A stretch of DNA of 64,000 nt from Thermodesulfobacterium hydrogeniphilum (GCF_000746255.1 NZ_JQKW01000013.1:1-64000); one strand, 5' to 3'. Counted from the first letter of the stretch, positions 17,666 through 27,836 are shown. Notes: generated by a model from the sequence alone, not told the origin. Program-made: numbers and translations.

Positions 17666-19220
17666 TTTGTATCTCCCTTAAAATTGCAGGAACAGCATTA
17701 GCTACTTCTGTGGCAGTATATCCAAAAGGGCCTTTTTCTTTTGATAAATAAATTCCTGCTCTACCGTGTAAAAATACTGCTAAACATGTAGCCTCAAAAG
17801 GGTCATATTTTTGAGCTATAAAAGCTCCTATCAAGCCTGCAAGAACATCTCCTGTTCCTCCTTGAGAAAGCCCTGGTTCATCTATACAAGAAACACCGCA
17901 TCTTCCATCGGAAGAACATATTACAGAATGAGGCCCTTTTAAAAGGGCTATAGAATCTGTTAATTCAGCAAGTTTTTGAGTATGAGTTAAACGATCTTTT
18001 AATATGTCTTTTTTGGAAACTTTTAAAAGCCTTTCTGCTTCTCCTGGATGAGGAGTTAAAACTTTGGGAGCCTTATAAGTCTTTAAAATTTCTAAATTTT
18101 CTGATAACAAAGTTAATCCATCTGCATCTATAACTACAGGAATATCAATTTTTGATAACAATTCAAAAAAAAGCTTTTTTATCTCTTCACTTAAACCTAA
18201 ACCTGGACCTATTACTAAAACACTTTTATTCTGACAGAGTTTTATAATTTTTGATAAATTAGTATAAGCAATCTCTCCTTTTTCATTTTCTTCTAATCCT
18301 GAAGTTAAAATCTCAGGGAGTATAGAAGCATAAATTTTTTGTAAACTTTCAGTAGAAGCAAGAGTAACTAAACCTGCTCCTCCTCTTAAAGCACCCAAAG
18401 CACAAAGAAGCCCTGCTCCGCTTTTACCTTTACTTCCTGCTAAAACCAAAACATGTCCAAAAGTTCCTTTATGAGTATACCCTTTTCTCGGCTTAAAAAT
18501 CTTTTTAACCCATTCTAAATCTATAAATTTTCTTTTAGGACCTTTTTCTTCTATAACATTTTTGGGAAATCCTATAGAAACAATTTCTAAATTACCAGCA
18601 TATTCCTTTCCTGGATAAAAATAATGCCCTAATTTAGGCAATTCAAAAGTTACTGTTAAATCTGCTTTAACACCAACTCCTAAAATTTGCCCTGTATTAG
18701 AGCAAATTCCTGAAGGAATATCTACAGCTACAATTTTTACTCCTTTTTTTTCTTTATAAATATTTATTTCTTGAATAATCTCAGCTAAAAATCCCTCTAT
18801 AAGTCTTTTTAAGCCTGTACCAAAAATAGCATCAACTATAATTTCAGGTGAAAAAGTAAGGAGATGTTTTTTAAAGACTGTAATGTCCTTTATTATTTCT
18901 GTAGGAATATCTAATTTTTCTAAAATTTTAAGATTGGTTAAAGCCTCTCCTTTATATTTCTCTTTATCTGAAAGTAAAATAACTTTTACCTGATAACCCT
19001 TATCCCACAAGTGACGAGCACAAACCATTCCATCTCCGCCATTGTTTCCGGGACCGCATATTATTAAAACTTTTCTATAAAACTCCTTAGGATAATATTT
19101 AAAAATATTTTTTGCTACTCCCAGACCTGCTCTTTCCATTAAAACTTCTGCAGGGATACCTATTTCTTGAATAACTATTTTATCAAGATTCTGCATTTCT
19201 AAGGCAGTAAGGACTTTCAT
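17652..19220 (-). CDS. nnr: Bifunctional NAD(P)H-hydrate epimerase/dehydratase
   Basis: 522 residues. The N-terminal YjeF/NnrE domain (to ~215) has CGPGNNGGDG and repairs the R/S epimers of hydrated NAD(P)H. The C-terminal NnrD kinase-fold domain has HPGEAERLL, LKGPHSVI and GGTGDVLAGLIGAF and dehydrates the hydrates using ADP or ATP. I chose ATG 19220 (MKVLTALEM) over an in-frame TTG at 19226. Lies 16 nt after acpS, a common pairing, and overlaps pilZ by 14 nt. Hydrate damage is faster when hot, so the gene fits a thermophile. Confidence 0.94.
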   Translation of the reverse strand: MKVLTALEMQNLDKIVIQEIGIPAEVLMERAGLGVAKNIFKYYPKEFYRKVLIICGPGNNGGDGMVCARHLWDKGYQVKVILLSDKEKYKGEALTNLKILEKLDIPTEIIKDITVFKKHLLTFSPEIIVDAIFGTGLKRLIEGFLAEIIQEINIYKEKKGVKIVAVDIPSGICSNTGQILGVGVKADLTVTFELPKLGHYFYPGKEYAGNLEIVSIGFPKNVIEEKGPKRKFIDLEWVKKIFKPRKGYTHKGTFGHVLVLAGSKGKSGAGLLCALGALRGGAGLVTLASTESLQKIYASILPEILTSGLEENEKGEIAYTNLSKIIKLCQNKSVLVIGPGLGLSEEIKKLFFELLSKIDIPVVIDADGLTLLSENLEILKTYKAPKVLTPHPGEAERLLKVSKKDILKDRLTHTQKLAELTDSIALLKGPHSVICSSDGRCGVSCIDEPGLSQGGTGDVLAGLIGAFIAQKYDPFEATCLAVFLHGRAGIYLSKEKGPFGYTATEVANAVPAILREIQNDRS

Positions 19221-19235
19221 AAACAAGTACCTTGT

Positions 19236-19610
19236 TTATGTAATAATAACTACACTTATAGTATACTCATTTTCATGAGAAAGTGCAAGGGTAATTTTTT
19301 TACCCCCTCTTTCCTTAAAAACTCTCTCTGCTAAACCTGTTAATTTTAAACAAGGCCTACCTGTATCTATATTTCTTTTTAAAATTATTTCTTTAAATGA
19401 AAAAGGAGAATATCCTCCTACGGATTTATAGAAAGCTTCTTTGGAAGCAAAAGCTGAAGCTAAATGAATAACAAAATTTTTTCTTTGAAAAGCGTAATCT
19501 ATTTCTTCCTGTGCAAAAATTTTATTTAAAAATTTTGACCCATAATTTTCATATAATTTTTGAATCCTTGGAATATATACTAAATCTATTCCTATCCCTA
19601 TTATACTCAA
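19236..19610 (-). CDS. acpS: Holo-[acyl-carrier-protein] synthase
   Basis: 124 residues. Transfers 4'-phosphopantetheine from CoA to the serine of acyl carrier protein. GIGIDLVYIPRI at the N-terminus supplies the metal-binding Asp, and FASKEAFYKSVG the second signature. The substrate AcpP is encoded 1.7 kb upstream in the same string. Lies between rpiB and nnr. Confidence 0.95.
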   Translation of the reverse strand: MSIIGIGIDLVYIPRIQKLYENYGSKFLNKIFAQEEIDYAFQRKNFVIHLASAFASKEAFYKSVGGYSPFSFKEIILKRNIDTGRPCLKLTGLAERVFKERGGKKITLALSHENEYTISVVIIT

Positions 19611-19621
19611 TTTTAATTTTT

Positions 19622-20068
19622 TTATTTTAATTTATCGGTTAATTCTTCTATTAAATTAATTCTACGCTCATGTCTTCCACCTTCAAAATCAGTGGATAAA
19701 AAAGTTTTTACAATTTCTATAGCCATTCCATCTCCAATTAATCTTCCTCCCATTATTAAAACATTAGCATTATTATGAAGCCTTGCCATTTTAGCTGAAA
19801 AAGGTTCATGACAAAGAGCTGCTCTTATTCCTTTAAAACGATTAGCAACTATGCTCATTCCTATCCCTGTTCCACAAATAAGAATTCCATAATCAGCTTC
19901 TTTATTAAGAAGTTTTTCAATAGCCTTAGCTCCATATTCAGGATAATCAACTGATACATGAGAATGACATCCTACATCTATAATTTCATGATTTTCTTTT
20001 TGAAGAAAATCTTTAATCTTTTCTTTTAAAAAAAAACCTGCATGATCTGATGCAATAACAATTTTCAT
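19622..20068 (-). CDS. rpiB: Ribose-5-phosphate isomerase B
   Basis: 148 residues. Interconverts ribose 5-phosphate and ribulose 5-phosphate. IASDHAGFFLKE starts the protein, and CGTGIGMSIVANR contains the catalytic cysteine and phosphate loop. HNNANVLIMGGR follows. The RpiB/LacAB fold and length are typical. Starts 3 nt from the fabF stop, so it belongs to the same transcript. Confidence 0.95.
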   Translation of the reverse strand: MKIVIASDHAGFFLKEKIKDFLQKENHEIIDVGCHSHVSVDYPEYGAKAIEKLLNKEADYGILICGTGIGMSIVANRFKGIRAALCHEPFSAKMARLHNNANVLIMGGRLIGDGMAIEIVKTFLSTDFEGGRHERRINLIEELTDKLK

Positions 20069-20071
20069 TTT

Positions 20072-21313
20072 TTAGACTCCTTCCCATTTTTTAAAGACTA
20101 AACAGGCATTGGTTCCTCCAAAACCAAAGGCATTAGAGAGAGCTATTTTTATATTTGTTTTACGAGCTTGATTAGGAACATAATCAAGATCGCATTCAGG
20201 ATCAGGTTCTTCTAAATTAATAGTAGGAGGAACAATTCCTTCATAAATAGACATTACTGTTAAAACTGCCTCTAAACCACCAGCTCCTCCTAATAAATGC
20301 CCTGTCATAGATTTAGTAGATGAAATCATAACTTTATAGGCATGATCCCCAAAAGCTTTTTTTATTGCTTTTGTTTCAGCTAAATCATTCAAGGGAGTGC
20401 TTGTTCCATGAGCATTAATATAATCAACCTGGGTAGGATCTATTCCAGCATCTTTTAAAGCAAGTTCTATGCATTTAGCTGCCCCTTCTCCATCTGGACA
20501 AGGGGCAGTCATATGATAAGCATCAGCATTAGCCCCATAACCTATAACTTCTGCATAAATTTTAGCACCTCTTTTTAAAGCATGTTCCATATCTTCTAAA
20601 ATAAGAATTCCACACCCTTCAGCAATAACAAACCCATCTCTTTTAGCATCAAAAGGACGGGAAGCTTTTTCAGGTTCGTCATTTCTGGTTGAAAGAGCCT
20701 TCATAACAGAAAAACCAGCTACACACAGAGGAGTAATTAAACCCTCTGCTCCTCCACAAATCATAGCTTTAACTTTTCCTTCTCTTATAAGCTTAAAAGC
20801 CTCTCCTATAGCATGATTACCTGCAGCACAAGCTGTGCAAACCGCGATATTAGGACCTTTAACTCCATAAAGAATAGCAACTTGTCCAGCTGCCATATTA
20901 GGAATAATCATAGGTATAAAAAATGGTGTTACTCTTCTATAACCTTTTTCGTCTAAGATTCTGGTATAATGTTCTATCTGTCCTACCCCTCCCATTCCAA
21001 CACCAATAATAACACCAACTTCATCTCCAAGATCACTGGTAGGTAGATTTGCATCTTCTAAAGCCATCCTGGTAGAAGCTAAAGCATACTGAATAAATAG
21101 ATCTACTCTGGAAACTAATTTAGCAGGTATAAAATCTTCAGGTCTAAAATTTTTAACCTCTCCTGCAATTTGACTGGGAAGATTAGAAGGATCAAATTTA
21201 GTAATCCTTCCTATACCTGATTTGCCAGATTTTATATTTTTCCAAGTTTCCTCTACCCCTATACCTACAGGATTAACAGTTCCAAGTCCTGTAACTACAA
21301 CTCTTCTTTTCAC
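20072..21313 (-). CDS. fabF: Beta-ketoacyl-ACP synthase II
   Basis: 413 residues. Elongates acyl-ACP by condensation with malonyl-ACP in type II fatty acid synthesis. Catalytic Cys 162 lies in [10 protein letters not shown]; the two histidines are in [11 protein letters not shown] and in [22 protein letters not shown] closes the protein. Follows acpP by 14 nt, the usual acpP-fabF order. FabF controls cis-vaccenate content in E. coli; no such role can be shown here. Confidence 0.96.
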   Translation of the reverse strand: MKRRVVVTGLGTVNPVGIGVEETWKNIKSGKSGIGRITKFDPSNLPSQIAGEVKNFRPEDFIPAKLVSRVDLFIQYALASTRMALEDANLPTSDLGDEVGVIIGVGMGGVGQIEHYTRILDEKGYRRVTPFFIPMIIPNMAAGQVAILYGVKGPNIAVCTACAAGNHAIGEAFKLIREGKVKAMICGGAEGLITPLCVAGFSVMKALSTRNDEPEKASRPFDAKRDGFVIAEGCGILILEDMEHALKRGAKIYAEVIGYGANADAYHMTAPCPDGEGAAKCIELALKDAGIDPTQVDYINAHGTSTPLNDLAETKAIKKAFGDHAYKVMISSTKSMTGHLLGGAGGLEAVLTVMSIYEGIVPPTINLEEPDPECDLDYVPNQARKTNIKIALSNAFGFGGTNACLVFKKWEGV

Positions 21314-21327
21314 TTTAAAACCCTCTT

Positions 21328-21567
21328 CTATTGGTCTCCTATTTTGGATTTTACATAATCTATAACATCTTTAACTGTTCTAAGTTTCTCAGCATCTTCA
21401 TCAGGAACTTCCATTCCAAAAGCCTCTTCCATAGCCATTACCAACTCTACTAAATCTAAAGAATCAGCTCCGAGATCCTCTACAAAAGAGGCTTCAGGTT
21501 TAATTTGATCTTTGGAAAGATTTAACTTTTGAGCAATAATATCAATAACTTTTTCTTCTACAGACAT
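21328..21567 (-). CDS. acpP: Acyl carrier protein
   Basis: 79 residues, acidic and helical. Ser 36 in [10 protein letters not shown] receives the phosphopantetheine arm. Carries growing acyl chains for FabF, FabZ and the Lpx acyltransferases encoded in this window. A strong GGAGG ribosome site precedes it. Located between lptG and fabF. Confidence 0.97.
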   Translation of the reverse strand: MSVEEKVIDIIAQKLNLSKDQIKPEASFVEDLGADSLDLVELVMAMEEAFGMEVPDEDAEKLRTVKDVIDYVKSKIGDQ

Positions 21568-21634
21568 AAATCCCTCCTCTTGAAAAAATTTTTTTCTTTA
21601 CTTTTACCAGATTTTTTTAAAATTACAAGATAAT

Positions 21635-22708
21635 TTACTTATTTTTCTTTAAACTAAAAATAAAAAATACAAAAATAATTATACTCCAGATTATCAAAAT
21701 TATACTTGCAAATAAAAATCCTTTTCTTAAAAAAGTCTGTAATAATAAAAAAAGACATAAAAATATAAAATACAAACTTAAACTCTTACTAAAACATGTT
21801 AACATTTTAGATGGTGCAAATTCTTCTAAATAAACATGCATTGGTAAAAATCCCAAAATAAAAGGCAAAAATAAATAAAATATTTTTAAAAATATCTCTG
21901 CTAATATATCATCATAGGGTCTTTTTACTTTTTTTAAAAATCTATATCTTTTTATAAGTTCTGAAAAAGAAAGAAATTCTATTGGTTTTTCTACAGTCAC
22001 TAAGGTTGATGGCTTAAAAGGCAGTTTGGTTTTTATATTAGTAAAAAATTCTGGTTTAAATCCAAGTTCCTTTTTTTGTATTATAACCCCAGAAAGGACC
22101 CAGGTTTTATCAATATAATACCCGCTATCAATCCACCAGATCTCTTTTGGATCTTCCTTATCTAAAAAAACCAAAATTATATTCTTTAAATATTCTCCCT
22201 TAGGTTCTAATGGTTTAGCTATTAAATAATAGTTGTTTCCTGCAAAAAATATATCCCTATCAAAAATTAAATATTGCTTTTTTTGAGATTCTATTTTGTA
22301 ATCCCAAGTATATAAACTCATAAAGGCAGCTTTAGGAAATATTAAATTCAAAATTAATCCTCCTAAGATAGAAATTATTAAAAGTCCCTTACTTAATTCC
22401 CTTAAAATTTCTTTTTTGGAAAATCCCAAGGATAAAAAAGCTAAAAGCTCATTAGTGCGATTCAGCCATAAAAGACAAAAAATACCAGAAAGTCCTATTA
22501 TAAAAGGATAAATCTCATAGATATTAACCCATAACTTCCAAAATATATAAGATAAAAATAAATAAAAGGGCTTTTTAAATTTTAAAAAATCTCCTAATTT
22601 TTCAAAAAAATCTATAAGAATATAAAAACCACCAAAAATAAAAACTAACAAAGCAATTATTTTTAAAAGGTCTATTAAGATATACTTTTGAAATAGTCTA
22701 ACTCTCAC
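21635..22708 (-). CDS. lptG: LptF/LptG family LPS export permease (LptG-like)
   Basis: 357 residues: three N-terminal hydrophobic segments, a periplasmic beta-rich domain (~140-255), then three more segments, the layout of LptF/LptG. With LptB it powers lipopolysaccharide extraction from the inner membrane. It overlaps its paralogue upstream by 4 nt. Sequence alone does not settle which is LptF and which LptG; order suggests this one is LptG. It precedes acpP, linking LPS export with fatty acid synthesis. Confidence 0.85.
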   Translation of the reverse strand: MRVRLFQKYILIDLLKIIALLVFIFGGFYILIDFFEKLGDFLKFKKPFYLFLSYIFWKLWVNIYEIYPFIIGLSGIFCLLWLNRTNELLAFLSLGFSKKEILRELSKGLLIISILGGLILNLIFPKAAFMSLYTWDYKIESQKKQYLIFDRDIFFAGNNYYLIAKPLEPKGEYLKNIILVFLDKEDPKEIWWIDSGYYIDKTWVLSGVIIQKKELGFKPEFFTNIKTKLPFKPSTLVTVEKPIEFLSFSELIKRYRFLKKVKRPYDDILAEIFLKIFYLFLPFILGFLPMHVYLEEFAPSKMLTCFSKSLSLYFIFLCLFLLLQTFLRKGFLFASIILIIWSIIIFVFFIFSLKKNK

Positions 22709-23802
22709 AGGAAAATCCCACCTTTTTTCTTTTTTAAAATTGCTATTTGTACAAAAAGTAATAAACTAACCGAGGTATAAAAAACAAGAAAACTTAATAA
22801 AGGATATAATCTTCCATTCTCTCCCAAAGAAACTAAAAATTGATAGGTTAAATAAAAAAGAAGATATACCACAATACCTATAAAAAATATCAAAAATTTA
22901 TGGGAACTTCTTAAGCAAAAGCCTAATAAAAAAGCTTGTAATATTAAAAATATTATAGAAAAAGAATAAAGTATTCTACTATAATATTCTGTAAGATAAC
23001 GATAATAACGAGATGTTTTAGGAGGTATTTTTTTCAATTCTTCTTTAAGTTCTAAAAAGGGTTTTTCACCTCTTGTAAAATATGGAATCTTTGCAAGCTC
23101 TTTTAGAGATACCAAAAATTTGTAATTTTTAAATTTTAAAACCTCTATATTTTCTGCTTTATTCAATGAAAAAGCCCAGCCTTGATCAAGCTCAAAAATA
23201 TTGTCTTTAACAGAAAGATATCCTTCTTTAGTAAGAAATAACATTTTTTTCTCACCTGTCTTTTTAAAAAGGAAAACTTTTTCAAATTTATGTATATCTC
23301 CTTTTTTTTGAGAATTTTTTACATAAAGAACATAGATTTTTCCTAAGGGAACAGGTTTTTTAGCAGGGAATGGACGTTTAAATTGTTTTTTTATAAGATC
23401 TATTTTTATTATTTTCTGTGTTCTTTTAGTCCAGGGTAATATCCAAAAATTAGCTACAAAAGTTATAATAAAACTTATACCCATAAAGATACCAAGAGGT
23501 CTTAAAAAATCTTTTAAAGAAAAACCCAAAGAATAAAAAGCTAACAACTCTTTTTCGTCTTTTAAACGATAAATAGTAAAAATAACCCCCATAAAAGCAG
23601 ATAAAGGATAAATAAAAGAAATGAATTGTAAAAAGATCAAAATAAAAATTGCAAAAATATGGAATAAAGATGGATTTAATTCTATAAATTTTTGTAAAGT
23701 GAAAATACCTTTAATAAGGGTTATAATTGCACTAAAACCAAAGAAAAAAGAAAAAGTGTAAAAAAAATATTCTTTAAGCTGATACTTTAGAAAAATTTTC
23801 AT
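22705..23802 (-). CDS. lptF: LptF/LptG family LPS export permease (LptF-like)
   Basis: 365 residues with the same six-segment plus central periplasmic domain plan as the next gene (YjgP/YjgQ family). The cytoplasmic stretch KDEKELLAFYSLGFSLKDFLRP matches the coupling region LptB contacts. First gene of the string that ends with pilD, divergent from hemW with a 43-nt gap. Together with the lpx genes at 33.5-37.8 kb it shows an LPS-bearing outer membrane. Confidence 0.86.
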   Translation of the reverse strand: MKIFLKYQLKEYFFYTFSFFFGFSAIITLIKGIFTLQKFIELNPSLFHIFAIFILIFLQFISFIYPLSAFMGVIFTIYRLKDEKELLAFYSLGFSLKDFLRPLGIFMGISFIITFVANFWILPWTKRTQKIIKIDLIKKQFKRPFPAKKPVPLGKIYVLYVKNSQKKGDIHKFEKVFLFKKTGEKKMLFLTKEGYLSVKDNIFELDQGWAFSLNKAENIEVLKFKNYKFLVSLKELAKIPYFTRGEKPFLELKEELKKIPPKTSRYYRYLTEYYSRILYSFSIIFLILQAFLLGFCLRSSHKFLIFFIGIVVYLLFYLTYQFLVSLGENGRLYPLLSFLVFYTSVSLLLFVQIAILKKKKGGIFL

Positions 23803-23845
23803 CTCTATTATTTTAAAGCTTTTTTGATAAAATTTAAGTAGTTTT

Positions 23846-25006
23846 ATGATAAAGATAGGGTTATATCTTCATATACCTTTTTGTCTCAGAAAATGCCCTT
23901 ATTGTGATTTTTATTCTATTCCTATAAAATTTAATAGAAATTTTGAAGAGAATTATTTAAAAGCTATTAAAAAAGAACTTGTTTTAATAAAAAATTTTCT
24001 ATCAAAAAAAATACAAATAAAAGATTTTTCTTTTATTACTTTTTATGCTGGTGGAGGAACCCCTTCTCTTTTATCTCCTGATTTTTATGAAAATCTTTTT
24101 AATTTTTTGGATAATAATTTCAATTTTTCCCCTGCAGAGTTAACTTTGGAGGCTAATCCTGAAACTCTTACCTTAGAAAAGTTAAAAAATTTTCGTAAAA
24201 TAGGAATAAATCGCTTAAGCCTGGGAGTGCAAAGTTTTTCCCAAAAAGGTTTAAAGTTTTTGGGAAGACTTCATACTGTAAGAGATATTGTCAAATCTAT
24301 AAATTGGATTTCAAAAGCTAATTTTTCAAATTTTTCTCTGGATTTTATATTTGGTTGGAAAGGACAAGGAGAAAAAACTTTAAAAAAGGAAATTTTAAAG
24401 GCTTTAGAATTTGATCCTCCTCATTTTTCTTTTTATGAGTTAACTATAGAAAAAAATACCCCTTTTTATCATTTATATAAAGAAAAAAGCTGGTTTAAAG
24501 ATAAAAAATCAGAAAAATTTTATCAAATTATAGAGGATACCTTGAGTAGTTATGGATATGATAGATATGAAATATCAAATTATGCTTTTTCTGGGTTTGA
24601 ATGCAAGCACAATCTCATTTATTGGGAAGTAAAACCTTATTTAGGTTTGGGGCCTTCTGCTGTTTCAAGAATATCCTATCTTAGATGGGAAAATCCTCCT
24701 GACTTGAATCTTTATATTAATAATCTTTTAAAAAAGAATAAATTGCCTTTCAAAATTTTGGAAAAGCTTGACAACTTTGAATTTGCTAAAGAATATATCT
24801 TTATGGGGTTAAGACTTAAAAAGGGGATCAGTCTTGAAATTTTGAAAAACAAATATAAAACAAAAATAAAAACAGAAATCATAGATAGGCTTATTTATGA
24901 AGGTCTCTTAAGTAAAACAAAAGACAGAATATATCTCACTTTTAGAGGTAAGCTTCTTTATAATCGTATAGTTTTATTATTATGGGAGAATTTAATATGT
25001 GTATAA
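23846..25006 (+). CDS. hemW: HemW-like radical SAM haem chaperone
   Basis: 386 residues. Radical SAM motif CLRKCPYC (CxxxCxxC) near residue 13, then the YAGGGTPSLL glycine motif, LEANPETLT, and a HemN-type C-terminal domain. The protein lacks the extra N-terminal HemN segment, so a haem chaperone (HemW) is more likely than oxygen-independent coproporphyrinogen oxidase. Divergent from lptF; no Shine-Dalgarno. Its end overlaps the next gene by 10 nt. Confidence 0.87.
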   Translation: MIKIGLYLHIPFCLRKCPYCDFYSIPIKFNRNFEENYLKAIKKELVLIKNFLSKKIQIKDFSFITFYAGGGTPSLLSPDFYENLFNFLDNNFNFSPAELTLEANPETLTLEKLKNFRKIGINRLSLGVQSFSQKGLKFLGRLHTVRDIVKSINWISKANFSNFSLDFIFGWKGQGEKTLKKEILKALEFDPPHFSFYELTIEKNTPFYHLYKEKSWFKDKKSEKFYQIIEDTLSSYGYDRYEISNYAFSGFECKHNLIYWEVKPYLGLGPSAVSRISYLRWENPPDLNLYINNLLKKNKLPFKILEKLDNFEFAKEYIFMGLRLKKGISLEILKNKYKTKIKTEIIDRLIYEGLLSKTKDRIYLTFRGKLLYNRIVLLLWENLICV

Positions 25007-25719
25007 CCCTAACCCCTTTTTTAAACGGTTCTTTAAGAGTTTATCAACCTGAAAAGGGTTATCGTTTTAGCATTGATGCAGTTTTATTAAGCTATTTTTT
25101 AAATCTAAAGCCGAATGAAAAAATTTTAGAAATCGGAGCAGGTTCTGGTATTATTTCCTTAATTGCCTTAAAACGCTTTCCTAAGGTGAAAATTTATGCC
25201 TTGGAAATAGAACCTATTTTTATAAAATGTTTAGCTAAAAATCGTGTGGAAAATAAATTAGAAGAAAGTTTTTTTATTATAAAAGGAGATATAAATAAAC
25301 AACCTTTTAAACCAGAAGTCTTTGATGTAATTTTTGCCAATCCTCCTTATTTTAAATTCAAAGCAGGCAGAAAAAGCCCTTATGAAATAGAAAATTTTGC
25401 AAGAAAGGATTTAAAATTCAATTTAGAAAAATTCATTATAAAAGTTTCCTATCTCTTAAAAAATCGCGGAAAATTTTATCTTATTTTTACAGCTTTTAGA
25501 TTAGCAGAATTGATTTTCTTTTTAAAAAAATATCATCTTGAACCTAAAACTATTAGATTGGTTTACTCCTATCCTGGAAGTGAGGCAAGATTAGTTCTTA
25601 TTTCTGCAGTTAAAAACGCAGGAGAAGAAATAAGAATTTTACCACCTCTTTACATTTATCAATACAAAAAAGGTCCTTATACTAAAGAAGTAGAAAAAAT
25701 GTTAAAAGGCTCATATTGA
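24997..25719 (+). CDS. TrmN6-type tRNA (adenine-N6) methyltransferase
   Basis: About 240 residues with a SAM-dependent Rossmann fold. ILEIGAGSGIISL is the SAM loop and FANPPYF the NPPY motif typical of adenine N6 or glutamine methyltransferases. Resembles E. coli TrmN6 (YfiC), which modifies A37 of tRNA-Val. ATG 24997 is chosen because GGAG lies 8 nt upstream; ATG 24982 is in-frame but lacks a site. Overlaps hemW by 10 nt, so co-expression is likely. Substrate inferred. Confidence 0.78.
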   Translation: MCITLTPFLNGSLRVYQPEKGYRFSIDAVLLSYFLNLKPNEKILEIGAGSGIISLIALKRFPKVKIYALEIEPIFIKCLAKNRVENKLEESFFIIKGDINKQPFKPEVFDVIFANPPYFKFKAGRKSPYEIENFARKDLKFNLEKFIIKVSYLLKNRGKFYLIFTAFRLAELIFFLKKYHLEPKTIRLVYSYPGSEARLVLISAVKNAGEEIRILPPLYIYQYKKGPYTKEVEKMLKGSY

Positions 25720-25777
25720 AAAACTCCTAATCAAGCCTATCTTTATTTTAAGAAGTCCTTAATAAAGGAGTCAAAAA

Positions 25778-26794
25778 ATGAAAGTAGCTCTATTTTATGA
25801 AACTTTGGAAGATAAAAAGGTAAAATGTAAACTTTGTAATCACAATTGTATCATTCCTCCAAATTCTACAGGAATTTGTGGTGTTAGAAAAAATGAAGAA
25901 GGGGTTCTTTATTCCTTGGTCTATGGAAAGATTATAGCTGAGCATGTAGATCCTATAGAAAAGAAGCCTTTATTTCACTTCTTGCCAGGTTCTTGGAGTT
26001 ATTCTATATCAACTGTAGGATGCAATTTTAGATGTAGCTTCTGCCAGAATTATGAAATTTCTCAGTATCCTCATATTTACAAAAGCATAGCAGGAAGACC
26101 AAAAACTCCCAAGGAAGTTGTAGAAGATGCTCTCAAAGAGGAAACTAAAAGTATTTCCTATACCTATACTGAACCTACTGTATATTTTGAATTTGCTTAT
26201 GATTGTGCTAAATTAGCTGTTAAACATGGGTTAAAAAATGTTTTTGTTTCAAATGGGTATATGAGTAAAGAAGTTATAGATTATATTAAACCTTATTTAC
26301 ATGCTGCTAATATAGATCTAAAATCCTTTAAAGATAGTTTTTATAAAAATATCTGTAAAGCACGCCTTCAACCGGTTTTAGATAACTTAAAATACATTAA
26401 ACAATTAGGTATCTGGTTAGAAGTTACTACTCTTATTATTCCTGGGGAAAATGATGATCCAGAAGAACTTAAAGATATCGCTAATTTTATCAAAACTGAA
26501 TTAGGTCCTGAAACTCCCTGGCATATCTCCAGATTTTATCCTACTTATAAAATGCTTGATAAACCCTATACTCCTGAAGAAACTCTTTTAAGAGCTTATT
26601 ATATAGGAAAAGAGGCAGGACTTTATTATATTTATATCGGAAATGTGCATGGTAATCAATATGAAAATACCTATTGTCCTCAGTGTAATACTTTAATTAT
26701 TGAAAGATATGGTTTTAGGATTTTAAAAGTAAATTTAGGAGATAATAAAACCTGTCCTAACTGTGGATTTAAAATTCATGGAGTTTGGGTTTGA
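25778..26794 (+). CDS. amrS: AmmeMemoRadiSam-type radical SAM enzyme
   Basis: 338 residues. Radical SAM cluster GCNFRCSFCQNYEIS near residue 80, an N-terminal cysteine group (CKLCNHNC, then GICGVR), and a C-terminal rubredoxin-like CPQC/CPNC pair. This layout matches the AmrS family (AmmeMemoRadiSam system; older name pyruvate formate-lyase activating-like). The usual partners AMMECR1 and Memo are not in the window. Clear GGAG site. The last 60 nt, including the CPNC codons, overlap the 3' end of rlmN on the other strand. Confidence 0.85.
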   Translation: MKVALFYETLEDKKVKCKLCNHNCIIPPNSTGICGVRKNEEGVLYSLVYGKIIAEHVDPIEKKPLFHFLPGSWSYSISTVGCNFRCSFCQNYEISQYPHIYKSIAGRPKTPKEVVEDALKEETKSISYTYTEPTVYFEFAYDCAKLAVKHGLKNVFVSNGYMSKEVIDYIKPYLHAANIDLKSFKDSFYKNICKARLQPVLDNLKYIKQLGIWLEVTTLIIPGENDDPEELKDIANFIKTELGPETPWHISRFYPTYKMLDKPYTPEETLLRAYYIGKEAGLYYIYIGNVHGNQYENTYCPQCNTLIIERYGFRILKVNLGDNKTCPNCGFKIHGVWV

Positions 26795-27835
26795 TTTTTT
26801 AATATGTTTAGCTCTTAATTGCCCACAGGCAGCCTGAATACCAAGACCTTTACTTTTTCTAATTGTGGTTAAAATTCCTTGAGAAAGTAAGTATTTTTGA
26901 AACTTTTCTATCTCTTCTTCATCTGGTCTTTTAAAGGGTAAATCTGGATGAGGATTAAAGGGTATCAAATTTACTTTAAAGGGATAATCTTTCAATAATT
27001 CAGCCAACTTAGAAGCACTATTTAAATCACAATTCACGTCTTTTATAAGGATATATTCAATAGTTATTCTACCATGTTTAATTCTTGGAAATCTTTTACA
27101 AGCTGATATTACTTCTTTTATAGGATACTTTTTGGCAGCAGGAATTAATTTCTGGCGGATTTCATCTATAGGAGCATGAAGAGACAAAGCCAAAGCTGTA
27201 GGAAATTCCTTAGCTAAAATATCCATTCTTTCTACTATTCCTACTGTAGAAACTGTAAGTCTTTTTTTAGAATAATTAAATCCCTTAGGATGAGCTAAAA
27301 TTTTAAGAGCTTTTATAAGATTTTCTAAGTTTAATAAAGGTTCTCCCATTCCCATAAAAACTATATTTCTAAGTGGAAGAATAGCTCCTTTTTCTTTTAA
27401 ATATCTTCTTCCTAAAACTACCTGACCTATAATTTCATATACCTCTAAATTTCTTTTAAAACCCATAGTTCCTGTAAGACAGAATTTACATCCTATAGGG
27501 CATCCTACCTGGGTAGAAACACACAAAGTATAATGATCTCTTTCTGGAATGACTACAGTTTCTATTATTTCTCCATCTTTTAATTTAAGCACAAATTTAG
27601 TTGTTTCATCTATATCAGTTTTTTTTTCTATAATTTGAGGAAGTTCTAAGGAAAATTTTTCTGTGAGTTTTGCTCTTAAGGTTTTAGGAAGGTTGGTCAT
27701 TTCATTAAAAGTTAGAGCCTCCCTACAGGTTATCCAGTGAAAAATCTGCTCCCCCCTGTAGGAAGGCTCTCCTAAATCTTTAATAAGCTCTTTTAATTCA
27801 TCTAAGGTATAATTTCTTAAATTAAGTCTCTCCAT
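26735..27835 (-). CDS. rlmN: 23S rRNA A2503 / tRNA A37 C2-methyltransferase RlmN
   Basis: 366 residues. Radical SAM motif CPIGCKFCLTG near residue 115 and the conserved C-terminal cysteine in GIQAACGQL that forms the methyl-transfer intermediate. Methylates adenosine C2 in 23S rRNA and some tRNAs. About 24 residues follow GQL, a longer tail than most RlmN. That tail is encoded antisense to the end of the AmrS gene. Last gene of the purH-rlmN string, directly after serA. Confidence 0.95.
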   Translation of the reverse strand: MERLNLRNYTLDELKELIKDLGEPSYRGEQIFHWITCREALTFNEMTNLPKTLRAKLTEKFSLELPQIIEKKTDIDETTKFVLKLKDGEIIETVVIPERDHYTLCVSTQVGCPIGCKFCLTGTMGFKRNLEVYEIIGQVVLGRRYLKEKGAILPLRNIVFMGMGEPLLNLENLIKALKILAHPKGFNYSKKRLTVSTVGIVERMDILAKEFPTALALSLHAPIDEIRQKLIPAAKKYPIKEVISACKRFPRIKHGRITIEYILIKDVNCDLNSASKLAELLKDYPFKVNLIPFNPHPDLPFKRPDEEEIEKFQKYLLSQGILTTIRKSKGLGIQAACGQLRAKHIKKSNPNSMNFKSTVRTGFIIS

Positions 27836-27836
27836 T

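Noticed and set aside
23846-25006. Oxygen-independent coproporphyrinogen III oxidase HemN
   Set aside because: The radical SAM motif fits either, but the short N-terminus and overall length favour HemW; a sulfate-reducer-type haem pathway would not need HemN.
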